DNA of 64,000 nucleotides, taken from NCBI RefSeq assembly GCF_005222785.1, contig NZ_STGH01000003.1, positions 1 through 64,000 on the forward strand. Reading direction: 5' to 3'. Shown here one piece after another: positions 56,893-64,000 of this stretch (positions are counted from its first letter, which is position 1; the number at the start of each line of letters is the position of its first letter). The notes beneath the pieces were generated by a model, which was not told the origin of the DNA, did not search any database, and saw only the letters and a program-made list of their open reading frames with translations. The position numbers and the translations under genes are program-made. This DNA comes from Rhodobacter sp. SY28-1 (GTDB taxonomy: Bacteria > Pseudomonadota > Alphaproteobacteria > Rhodobacterales > Rhodobacteraceae).

Positions 56893-57852
56893 TTACTCCG
56901 TCTGGCCGAACGGGACGCCAACCTCGATCATGCGGCTCTCGTCCTTCAGGTCCGTATCGGACGCTATCATCACCGGCTGGGGCGCGTCGGGGATCCACGA
57001 GATGTTGCCATCCTTCAGAATCTCGATCCGGTTCTGATGATAGATGCCGACGCTGGGCAGGATGCTGATACCATCAAGACCGGCCGGAATGTTGAACGTC
57101 AGCGTGACCTCGCCTGCTTTCTTCTCCGGCTTGTAATCCTGAACCGACGCGAAGATGCCGCGGCTCTGGCCGCTCGGAGTCAGGATCTGTCCCCAGACGG
57201 CATAGGCATAGCCTTCGACCATGTTCTCGTAGCCCACGACCACCTCGATCTTGCCGCCCTGTGCGTCGATCCGGTTATCGCCGTCGGCCGCGTCCTTGAC
57301 GGAAATGACGCTTACGCGCTGGATCGAGTGGACCGGGATCGCTCGATCGGAATCAAGGGCATCGCCGGTCGCGTCGACAAGAACGGCGTCAGACCCGGCC
57401 TCGCGCACCACGTTGCGAGTGACGTAGTCGATATTGACGTCGCCCTCGTTTCGGGGGACGGGCAGCGTCACGGACAGATCGGCGTTCGCAGTTTCGGCGG
57501 TGAACGGCGTGTCGACCGTCTCGATCTCTGCTTCGGAAGCGGCGTCGATCAGGACGGTGGTCAGGATGTAGTCCTTGCCCTGGTCCAGCCCGCTGATCGA
57601 CAGGTCGTCGCGGGCCTCGCCGCCGAGACGGGTGAAGAAACGATTGTCGTCTTCCGCATCGACCAGCTTGCCCGAGATCGTGACCTCCGCAAGGGCACCG
57701 GACGCCATCGCAAGCGTCATCGCGGCTGACGCAAGCAGCGTCTTGGTGGAAAAGCCACGTCCGGCCTGCCTCGTGCCGGTTGCCGTGCCGACGGTTTCCA
57801 TTGCGGCTCCGAAGGCGTACCTGGCCTGAAATTGCCGACTGTGCTTGTCCAT
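56893..57852 (-). CDS. exported protein with two VaFE-like beta repeats
   Basis: A 319-residue exported protein. An extended signal region (about 1-54) ends ASAAMTLAMASGALA before EVTISG. Two repeats of about 115-130 residues follow; they align as GKLVDAEDDNRF, LGGEARDDLSISGL, GKDYILTTVLID and VKDAADGDNRI, AQGGKIEVVVGYENM, GYAYAVWGQIL. This pattern resembles the T-Q ester-bond/VaFE domains of Gram-positive surface proteins. The ATG at 57852 follows AAGGAG. No sortase signal or membrane anchor is seen, so it is probably periplasmic or secreted. Confidence 0.7.
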   Translation of the reverse strand: MDKHSRQFQARYAFGAAMETVGTATGTRQAGRGFSTKTLLASAAMTLAMASGALAEVTISGKLVDAEDDNRFFTRLGGEARDDLSISGLDQGKDYILTTVLIDAASEAEIETVDTPFTAETANADLSVTLPVPRNEGDVNIDYVTRNVVREAGSDAVLVDATGDALDSDRAIPVHSIQRVSVISVKDAADGDNRIDAQGGKIEVVVGYENMVEGYAYAVWGQILTPSGQSRGIFASVQDYKPEKKAGEVTLTFNIPAGLDGISILPSVGIYHQNRIEILKDGNISWIPDAPQPVMIASDTDLKDESRMIEVGVPFGQTE

Positions 57853-58192
57853 CCCGGTTCTCCTTTGCTTTGCAAGGATCAACGAAGGTCGGCAGGAGGG
57901 GTTCCGGCTGGTGCGGCGCACCAGCGCGAAACCGCGCATCGGACCGTGGACACCAAGTGTCTCGACCATGCCGGGACCGGACCGCAGGCTGGGTTCAAAC
58001 CGGAACGCGAACGAAGCCTTTTCATTTGCAGCGGGCCGCTGTCCGCCCGGTGCAACGGCATTGTCCACCGCGCAGGGTCAGCAGCAGCGCACCGTCTGAA
58101 GACGCGTTGTCGCGCGCCCCAGGCGACCGAACGCGCATCCCCCTTGGCCCCATCCCGCTGAATGATTACCTCTCAGGATCACGGAGGCTTAA
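57853..58192. other. divergent upstream region
   Basis: A 340-base gap between the exported protein gene and the monooxygenase gene. Open frames here extend the - strand gene upstream but have no ribosome binding site. I see no clear promoter or repeat. Confidence 0.4.
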
Positions 58193-59191
58193 ATGCAGCA
58201 CTATTCCTACCTCGATCTGGCCCCGATCCCCGAAGGCCAGACTGCCGCCCAGGCGCTGAGATCCACCGTTGACCTGGCGCAAGCCGCCGAAAAAGCCGGC
58301 TTTCACCGCTACTGGCTGGCCGAGCATCACAACATGCCCGGCATCGCCTCCGCCGCGACCCCAGTCGTGGTCGGCCATGTCGCGGGCCACACGAAAACCA
58401 TGCGCATCGGGGCAGGGGGCATCATGCTGCCGAACCACTCCCCCCTCGTCGTGGCCGAACAGTTCGGCACGCTGGCCACCCTCTACCCGAACCGGATCGA
58501 CCTCGGCCTCGGCCGCGCCCCCGGCACCGACATGCAGACCGCCCGCGCCCTTCGCCGCCACATGGCGCAGGAAGACACCTTCCCGCAGGACGTGCAGGAA
58601 CTCATCGCCTACCTCGGCGACACCCCCGGCCCCGTCCAGGCCATCCCCGGCACCGGCACGCATGTCCCCATCTGGATCCTCGGCTCCAGCCTCTTCGGCG
58701 CGCAACTGGCGGCCTACCTCGGCCTCCCCTACGCCTTCGCCTCCCACTTCGCCCCCACCCACCTGGAGGAGGCGCTCGACATCTACCGTCGCACTTTCCG
58801 CCCCTCCGACCGGCTGGCAAAGCCCCACGTCATGATCGCCATCGGCGTCTCCGCCGCCGCGACCGACGAGGAAGCGACCTACCTGCGCTCCTCCCAACTC
58901 CTCGCCTTCGCGCGCCTGCGCACCGGACGCCCCGGCCAACTCCCGCACCCGACCCGCGACCTCAGCGACATCCCCGAGCCGATCCTCGCCCAGGCCCGCT
59001 ACGCCCTCTCCTGCTCTGCCGTCGGCTCCCCCGCGACGGTGCGCCAGCAACTCACCGAACTCATCGCCCGCCACCAGCCCGACGAGGTGATGATCACCGG
59101 AATGATGCACGACCACGCCGCCCGCGTCCGCTCCCTCCAGATTGCTGCCGAAGTGCTGGCCGACCTCACCACCCCCGTCGCAGCCGCCTGA
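58193..59191 (+). CDS. luciferase-like flavin-dependent monooxygenase
   Basis: A 332-residue LLM-class oxidoreductase of the YhbW type. It has the N-terminal [29 protein letters not shown] part ([13 protein letters not shown]), [36 protein letters not shown] and [10 protein letters not shown]. It would use reduced flavin and oxygen; the substrate is unknown. GGAGG precedes the ATG. The fur/mur gene follows after 151 bases with its own promoter. Confidence 0.9.
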   Translation: MQHYSYLDLAPIPEGQTAAQALRSTVDLAQAAEKAGFHRYWLAEHHNMPGIASAATPVVVGHVAGHTKTMRIGAGGIMLPNHSPLVVAEQFGTLATLYPNRIDLGLGRAPGTDMQTARALRRHMAQEDTFPQDVQELIAYLGDTPGPVQAIPGTGTHVPIWILGSSLFGAQLAAYLGLPYAFASHFAPTHLEEALDIYRRTFRPSDRLAKPHVMIAIGVSAAATDEEATYLRSSQLLAFARLRTGRPGQLPHPTRDLSDIPEPILAQARYALSCSAVGSPATVRQQLTELIARHQPDEVMITGMMHDHAARVRSLQIAAEVLADLTTPVAAA

Positions 59192-59305
59192 AACACCCCG
59201 AAAACGGTCGTGCCACAAGTCTTAACACCACCCTAACAGAAAATCGCAACCCCTTGAAATCAAAGACAACGCAGAGTTTGTCCACCGTGGACACATGCGA
59301 GAGAT

Positions 59306-59334
59306 TTGACCCCGCCCCCCGGTCCCGCTAGCAT
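59306..59334 (+). promoter_or_regulatory. promoter of fur/mur, predicted to give a leaderless mRNA
   Basis: TTGACC and TAGCAT with a 17-base spacer end nine bases before the ATG at 59343. Transcription would begin at about 59341-59343, at the start codon itself. No ribosome binding site precedes the ATG. Confidence 0.65.
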
Positions 59335-59342
59335 CGCACCCC

Positions 59343-59750
59343 ATGAAACCGACCCCGAAACAGGCCCTCCGAGACACCGGAGTCCGCGTGACCCGCCAGC
59401 GGGAAACCCTCCTGAGGGTCCTGACCGAAGCGCAGGACCACCCCGACGCCGCCGAGTTGCACCGCCGGGCGAGGACCCTCGACGACAGCCTGTCGCTCGC
59501 CACCGTCTACCGCACCCTCTCGGTCCTGGAACGGGAAGGCGTGGTCCTGAGGCTCGCCCTCGAAAACGGCGGTGCGCGATACGAGGTGGCGGATGCCCCC
59601 CACCACGACCACATCGTCGACCTCGACACCGGCACGATCATCGAATTCCAGTCCGAGAAGATCGAACAGCTGCAACGCGAAATCGCCGCCGAGCTTGGCT
59701 ACGACATCGTCCACCACCGGATGGAACTGTACTGCCGGAAGCGGACCTAA
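59343..59750 (+). CDS. Fur-family regulator of Mur type
   Basis: A 135-residue Fur-family repressor. The winged-helix part has VRVTRQRETLLRVL and SLATVYRTLSVLEREG, and the metal site HHDH (87-90). The CxxC zinc motif that usually follows is missing (IVDLDTG in place of ICLDCG), as in the manganese-responsive Mur group of alphaproteobacteria. It probably represses metal uptake genes in response to Mn or Fe. Its mRNA appears leaderless. Its stop overlaps the stop of the convergent flavin oxidoreductase gene. Confidence 0.88.
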   Translation: MKPTPKQALRDTGVRVTRQRETLLRVLTEAQDHPDAAELHRRARTLDDSLSLATVYRTLSVLEREGVVLRLALENGGARYEVADAPHHDHIVDLDTGTIIEFQSEKIEQLQREIAAELGYDIVHHRMELYCRKRT

Positions 59751-61771
59751 ACCGTCCTCACCAGCCGCAGCGCATCATAGATCGCCGCGTGGGTGTTCCT
59801 CGCCTCCACCGCATCGCCGATCCGGAACAGCTGGAACCCCGCGACCTCCGGCTGCGGCTTCCCGTCGATCAGGGCATCGTAGTCCACCGCCCCCTTGTTC
59901 CCCGACGCCGGTTTCAGCTCGAAATAGAGGTCCGCCAACGGCTGCGTCCCGGCGTTCACAACCACCTGGTCGTAGACCGCCGTCCGGTCGAGCTTCATGT
60001 AATCCGACCCGATCACCGCCTCCAGCTGGTTTCCCGCCCGCCGCACGGCGTTGAGCTTGTAGGTCACCGTGAAGGTCACCGCCTTGTCCTGCAGCGCCCG
60101 CATGTAGGGCACGAGGTTCATCCCCATCACTTCCGGAGAAAACGTCCGGTCCCGCGTCATCACCTCGACCCGTCCCCCGGCCTCGGCGATCATCTGCGCC
60201 GCCTGCAGGGCCGCATGGTCCCCCGCCTCGTCGTAGATCAGCACGTTGGTCCCGGGCTTCGCATCCCCTGACAGGATGTCCCAGGAGGAGATCACCAGGT
60301 CGTTCCCCTCGGCCAGAAGACCTGTCGTCGGCATCCCCCCCGTCGCGATCACCACCACGTCCGGAGACTCCCCCAGCACGTCCGAAACTTCGGCCCAGCT
60401 GTTGAACCGGAACTCCACCCCCAGCCGGGTGCACTGCGCCAGCCGCCAGTCGATGATCCCGATCATCTCGGCCCGCCGCTTGGACTGCGCGGTCAGCCGG
60501 ACCTGCCCGCCGGGCTTGTCGGCCACCTCGAAGACCACCACCGAGTGCCCCCGCTCCGCCGCCACACGCGCAGCCTCCAGCCCCGCAGGACCGGCACCGA
60601 CCACGACGACCTTCTTCCCAACCGAAGCCTTCTCGATCTGATGCGGCTGCGTCGCCTCTCGCCCGGTGGAGGGGTTGTGGATGCACAGCGCCATCCCCCC
60701 CTGGTAGATGCGGTCCAGGCAATAGGTCGCGCCGACACAGGGACGGATGTCATCCTCCCGCCCTTCGACGATCTTCCGGACGATATGCGGGTCCGCCATA
60801 TGCGCCCGCGTCATCCCCACCATATCCACCTGACCCGTCGCAACCGCATGCCGGGCGGTCGCCACGTCGGGGATGCGCGCGGCGTGGAGCGTCGGCATCC
60901 CGACCTCGGCCTTGATCCGACCCGCGAAGTCGAGGTGCGGGGCGGACCGCATTCCCTGGACCGGGATCAGGTCGGTCATCGCCGGGTCGGTGTGGATCCG
61001 GCTGCGGTTGATGTTCAGGTAGTCGACCAGCCCCGAATCCCGGAAGATCTTGCCGATCGCCACGCCTTCCTCGATGTCGATCCCGCCCGGCTCCATCTCG
61101 TCGACGCCATAGCGCATCCCGATGATAAGCTTCGGCCCGACCTTCTTGCGGATCGCCGACAGGATTTCCATCGTCAGCCGCGCACGGTTATCCAGACTGC
61201 CGCCGTAGGGCGCGTCCAGCGTGTTCGTCAGGGGCGACATGAACTGGTCAAGCAAGTGCCCGTGGCACATGATCTCGATCCCGTCGAGCCCCGCCGCCTG
61301 CATCCGCTCCGCCGCATCGACGTAGTCGCGGATGATCCGGGCAATGTCCCAGTCCTCGGCCGGTTTCGGCGTCGCGCGGTGGGCGGGTTCGCGTTCGCTG
61401 GTCGAGGAGACCACCGGCAGCCAATCCCCCTTGTCCCAGCGGGTCCGGCGTCCAAGATGCGACAGCTGGATCATCACCGCCGCCCCCGCCTCGTGGCAGT
61501 CGTCGGCCAGTCGCTTCATCCACGGCACGATCTCGTCCTTCCAGACGAGGAGGTTCGAGAACACCGGCGGGCTGTCGCGGCTGGTGCTGGCGGACCCCGC
61601 CGTCATCACCATCGACACCCCGGCCTTGGCGCGTTCCAGATGGTACAGGCGGTAGCGGTCCTTCGGCATGCCGTCGTCGCCATAAGCCGGTTCGTGACTG
61701 GTGGTCATGATCCGGTTGCGCAGCGTCAGGTGCTTCAGCTGGTAGGGCTGGAGAAGGGGATCGTTCGACAT
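59747..61771 (-). CDS. NADH:flavin oxidoreductase resembling N-methylproline demethylase
   Basis: A 674-residue enzyme of the old yellow enzyme/2,4-dienoyl-CoA reductase group. The N-terminal barrel (about 1-370) begins LLQPYQLKHLTLRNRIMTTSHEP, and four cysteines near CVGATYCLDRIYQGGMALC would bind a 4Fe-4S cluster. The C-terminal half binds FAD/NAD (KVVVVGAGPAGLEAARVAAE). Length and start resemble StcD, the N-methylproline demethylase of proline-betaine breakdown; that assignment is by memory. An in-frame ATG at 61786 would leave a very short leader. Confidence 0.85.
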   Translation of the reverse strand: MSNDPLLQPYQLKHLTLRNRIMTTSHEPAYGDDGMPKDRYRLYHLERAKAGVSMVMTAGSASTSRDSPPVFSNLLVWKDEIVPWMKRLADDCHEAGAAVMIQLSHLGRRTRWDKGDWLPVVSSTSEREPAHRATPKPAEDWDIARIIRDYVDAAERMQAAGLDGIEIMCHGHLLDQFMSPLTNTLDAPYGGSLDNRARLTMEILSAIRKKVGPKLIIGMRYGVDEMEPGGIDIEEGVAIGKIFRDSGLVDYLNINRSRIHTDPAMTDLIPVQGMRSAPHLDFAGRIKAEVGMPTLHAARIPDVATARHAVATGQVDMVGMTRAHMADPHIVRKIVEGREDDIRPCVGATYCLDRIYQGGMALCIHNPSTGREATQPHQIEKASVGKKVVVVGAGPAGLEAARVAAERGHSVVVFEVADKPGGQVRLTAQSKRRAEMIGIIDWRLAQCTRLGVEFRFNSWAEVSDVLGESPDVVVIATGGMPTTGLLAEGNDLVISSWDILSGDAKPGTNVLIYDEAGDHAALQAAQMIAEAGGRVEVMTRDRTFSPEVMGMNLVPYMRALQDKAVTFTVTYKLNAVRRAGNQLEAVIGSDYMKLDRTAVYDQVVVNAGTQPLADLYFELKPASGNKGAVDYDALIDGKPQPEVAGFQLFRIGDAVEARNTHAAIYDALRLVRTV

Positions 61772-61801
61772 CGGTGCGGCCTGCATTTCGTGGATGGGTC
61801 G

Positions 61802-61830
61802 ATGCTAGATCGCGCCTCACCAGCGCGCAA
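61802..61830 (-). promoter_or_regulatory. predicted promoter of the flavin oxidoreductase gene
   Basis: On the - strand, TTGCGC (61830-61825) and TAGCAT (61807-61802) with a 17-base spacer. The start point would be near 61795, favouring the ATG at 61771. A long palindrome begins five bases upstream of the -35. Confidence 0.55.
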
Positions 61831-61835
61831 GAAAA

Positions 61836-61857
61836 AACTCGACACATATGTCGAGTT
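61836..61857. promoter_or_regulatory. TetR-type operator between the divergent genes
   Basis: Perfect inverted repeat AACTCGACA-CATA-TGTCGAGTT, 9-bp arms and 4-base centre, in the 130-base gap between the flavin oxidoreductase and TetR genes. This is the usual size and place of a TetR-family operator that controls both promoters. Confidence 0.75.
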
Positions 61858-61901
61858 CTTGCAGGCTTGTGCTGGATCGCCTGGCAAGCCTAGGGTGACG
61901 C

Positions 61902-62522
61902 ATGACGATGGAACGACCTGAACGCGGCTGGCGGGGAACGCCGGACATCTGGCTGGATGCGGCCTATGACTTTCTGGTCGAGGGCGGCGTGGACGCGGTC
62001 AAGGTAATGCCGCTGGCCGAACGGCTGGGCCTGTCGCGCACCTCGTTCTACTGGCATTACGCTGACCGTGAGGCATTGCTTGCCGGTCTGGTCGACAGGT
62101 GGCGCTCCCGGAACACCGTCAATCTGGTCGCCCGCTGCGAAAGCCCCGCGGCCACGATTTCCGAGGCGCTTCTGAACCTGTTCGACTGCTGGTACGACAG
62201 TCAGCTGTTCGACAGCCGCCTGGAATTCGCCATGCGTACCTGGTCGCTGACCGACCCGGCAGTTGCTGCCGCGATGGCAGAGGCCGATGCCATCCGGGTC
62301 GCGGCGATCACCGGCCTGTTCCGGCGCTTCGGCTATGGCACGACCGAGGCTGACACGCGCGCCCGAACGCTGTACCTGACGCAGGTCGGCTATATCGCCC
62401 TCAGGTCGGATGAAGACCTGCAGGTCAGGATGGACCGGGTGCAGCCCTATGTGCTGACCTTCTGCGGCGTCGCCCCAAGCGAGGCCGAAGTGGCGGCCTT
62501 CCGCAGGCGGCACGGGGCCTGA
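61902..62522 (+). CDS. TetR-family transcriptional regulator
   Basis: A 206-residue regulator. The N-terminal helix-turn-helix covers about 15-60 (IWLDAAYDFLVEGGVDAVKVMPLAERLGLSRTSFYWHY, given here as a span of typical TetR pattern with LGLSRTSFYWHYADREALL as recognition part). The C-terminal ligand domain is helical. It diverges from the demethylase-like gene and a perfect palindrome lies between them, so it most likely controls that gene and itself in response to a related compound. Confidence 0.88.
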   Translation: MTMERPERGWRGTPDIWLDAAYDFLVEGGVDAVKVMPLAERLGLSRTSFYWHYADREALLAGLVDRWRSRNTVNLVARCESPAATISEALLNLFDCWYDSQLFDSRLEFAMRTWSLTDPAVAAAMAEADAIRVAAITGLFRRFGYGTTEADTRARTLYLTQVGYIALRSDEDLQVRMDRVQPYVLTFCGVAPSEAEVAAFRRRHGA

Positions 62523-62534
62523 GCACCGCGCAAT

Positions 62535-64000
62535 CTATTCGGCTGCGTGCGACTTCGGCCCGCGCCTGACCAAGGCTTCCTCCAGCACCGAAATCCGGTT
62601 CTGCAGCACCGCCACGTCCACCTGATTGCGCGCCAGACCATCCGCCACGATCAACGGGTCGGGGGCCTCGCGTTCGACTTCCTTCTTGCCGATGAACCGG
62701 CCGAGAACCCATGAGAAGAAGCGGGAAAGGTCATCCATCGCCAGGTACATCGACGGCACGACGACCAGGCTCAAGACGGTCGAGACGATGATCCCGCCCA
62801 TCACGGCAATGGCCATGGGCGCACGGAACGCCCCGCCTTCGCCGACGCCAAGCGCCGAGGGCAGCATCCCCGCCGACATGGCGATCGAGGTCATCACGAT
62901 CGGCTGGGCGCGCTTGTGCCCGGCTTCGATCACCGCGTCGATCCGCTTCATCCCGCGGGCCCGCATCTCGATGGCGAAGTCGATCAAGAGGATGGCGTTC
63001 TTCGCGACGATCCCCATCAGCATCAGGATGCCGATCAGCACCGGCATCGACAGCGGGTTCTGCGTCAAGATCAGTGCCGCGGCGACCCCGCCGACCGACA
63101 GAAGCAGCGAGAAGATGATGGTGACTGGCTGCAGGACCGAATGGAACAGCAGGATCAGCACGAACATCATCAAGAGGACGCCCAGCACCATCGCGTTGAC
63201 AAAGCTGGTCAGAAGCTCGGCCTGGGTTTCCGCATCGCCCGAAGGCGCGACCGAGACCGTGGCGGGCAGCGCCAGCGTGGGCAGGATTTCGGTGAACCGC
63301 GCCGTGGCCTGGTCAAGGACGAACCCGGGGGCGATGTCGGCACCGACGGTCGCGACCCGCAACCTGTTCTGGCGCTTGACCACCGACGGACCCTCGGCGA
63401 CCTCGATGGTTGCGACAGCCGACAGGGGCACGGGACCGGATGCGGTTGTGACCTTCAGCGCCGAGATGCGGGACAGGTTGTCGCGCGAGATTTCGTCCAA
63501 CTGCACCCGGATCGGCACCAGACGGTTGTCGATCGACAGCTTGCCAAGCGCGGCAGAGACGTCGCCGATGGTGGCAACCCGCACGACCGAGGCGATCTGC
63601 TGCGAAGTGACGCCCAGACGCGCCGCTTCTTCTGCCTTGGGCGTGATCTGGATCTCCGGGCGTGGAAGTGCTGCCTCCGTCGACGTGTTCACGAACATCG
63701 GTTCCTGACGGAGTGCCTCCTCGATCTTCTGGATGGCAAGGTTCAGGTCGTCTTCGTCGTCGGACAGGATGTCATAGCTGAAGGGACGAGCGCCGCCGCC
63801 CATGGTCGCCGCCTTGAAGGCGCGGACGTCCGGGATCGCTTTCAGCGCCTCGAAGACCTCGGCCTCGATCTCGATCTGCGGGCGCAGGCGGCCTTCCGAC
63901 GGGATCTCGGGGATCAGACCGCCCACCACGGGCAGGGCGCTGCCAAGGTCGATCAGCTTGCGCCCCAGACCGTTGTCCAGCCGGTCGAGGATGATGGTGA
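62535..64000 (-). CDS. RND efflux pump inner-membrane protein, C-terminal part (5' end outside window)
   Basis: The last 488 or so residues of an AcrB/HAE1-type pump; the frame is open to the window edge, so the gene starts beyond 64000. The periplasmic domain includes EIQITPKAEEAARLGVTSQQIA. The membrane part has LMGIVAKNAILLIDFAIEM, then PIVMTSIAMSAGMLPSAL and APMAIAVMGGIIVSTVLSL, all typical. The protein ends in an unusual soluble tail with a short coiled coil (VAVLQNRISVLEEAL). It would export hydrophobic compounds with a membrane-fusion partner not in the window. Confidence 0.93.
   Translation of the reverse strand, partial: TIILDRLDNGLGRKLIDLGSALPVVGGLIPEIPSEGRLRPQIEIEAEVFEALKAIPDVRAFKAATMGGGARPFSYDILSDDEDDLNLAIQKIEEALRQEPMFVNTSTEAALPRPEIQITPKAEEAARLGVTSQQIASVVRVATIGDVSAALGKLSIDNRLVPIRVQLDEISRDNLSRISALKVTTASGPVPLSAVATIEVAEGPSVVKRQNRLRVATVGADIAPGFVLDQATARFTEILPTLALPATVSVAPSGDAETQAELLTSFVNAMVLGVLLMMFVLILLFHSVLQPVTIIFSLLLSVGGVAAALILTQNPLSMPVLIGILMLMGIVAKNAILLIDFAIEMRARGMKRIDAVIEAGHKRAQPIVMTSIAMSAGMLPSALGVGEGGAFRAPMAIAVMGGIIVSTVLSLVVVPSMYLAMDDLSRFFSWVLGRFIGKKEVEREAPDPLIVADGLARNQVDVAVLQNRISVLEEALVRRGPKSHAAE

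Overview
The window looks like a chromosomal segment of a Rhodobacteraceae/Paracoccaceae alphaproteobacterium. It is GC-rich, its genes are dense and often coupled through ATGA or TGATG overlaps, and its markers fit that family: a DctSR-controlled DctPQM TRAP transporter, a complete gene transfer agent (GTA) structural cluster followed by cysE, an E1-beta subunit of pyruvate dehydrogenase with its own lipoyl domain, a cobalamin-dependent class II ribonucleotide reductase, and a Mur-like Fur protein. Both ends cut through running sequence; the RND pump gene at the right end is incomplete.

Layout. 0-0.2 kb: initiator tRNA-Met and its terminator. 0.5-6.3 kb: dctR-dctS divergent from dctPQM (C4-dicarboxylate sensing and uptake). 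6.8-9.2 kb: a coupled GMC oxidoreductase/SDR pair of unknown substrate. 9.2-15.4 kb: fatty acid synthesis (fabD, fabG, acpP, fabF) and mltG, with a cupin protein and an odd ureohydrolase inserted. 15.4-16.0 kb: a methyltransferase. 16.2-30.1 kb: the GTA cluster orfg1-orfg15, from terminase through portal, protease, capsid, connector and tail to a 1297-residue tip protein, with no visible replication, integration or lysis genes. 30.2-33.2 kb: cysE and a plsC/cdsA/CDP-alcohol transferase phospholipid operon. 33.3-37.6 kb: pdhABC and an ftsB-like gene. 37.7-39.9 kb: pgk and class I aldolase. 40-41.1 kb: two overlapping cyclophilins, one cytoplasmic and one exported. 41.1-44.5 kb: tyrS, anmK, rarD. 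44.7-47.7 kb: a coupled pseudouridine synthase/cupin/desaturase operon and an FAD oxidoreductase. 47.7-52.1 kb: eno, a small membrane protein, two DMT transporters and a DUF533 protein. 52.6-56.3 kb: nrdJ behind a NrdR-box-like site. 56.5-58.2 kb: a 48-residue basic protein and an exported two-repeat protein resembling VaFE domains. 58.2-62.5 kb: a luciferase-like monooxygenase, an apparently leaderless fur/mur gene, and an N-methylproline-demethylase-like enzyme divergent from a TetR regulator with a clear palindrome between them. 62.5-64 kb: 3' part of an RND efflux gene.

The most interesting signals outside ordinary genes are: (i) a promoter followed at once by an intrinsic terminator in the GTA leader, suggesting attenuation or a small RNA; (ii) a stable hairpin just after the GTA capsid gene; (iii) a 21-bp element present twice, each time after an intrinsic terminator; (iv) a fur/mur promoter placed so that the mRNA would start at the ATG; (v) a change from G-rich to C-rich composition on the + strand around 25-31 kb, which could mark a replication terminus; and (vi) the short protein gene at 56502. 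No CRISPR array, insertion sequence or rRNA gene was seen.
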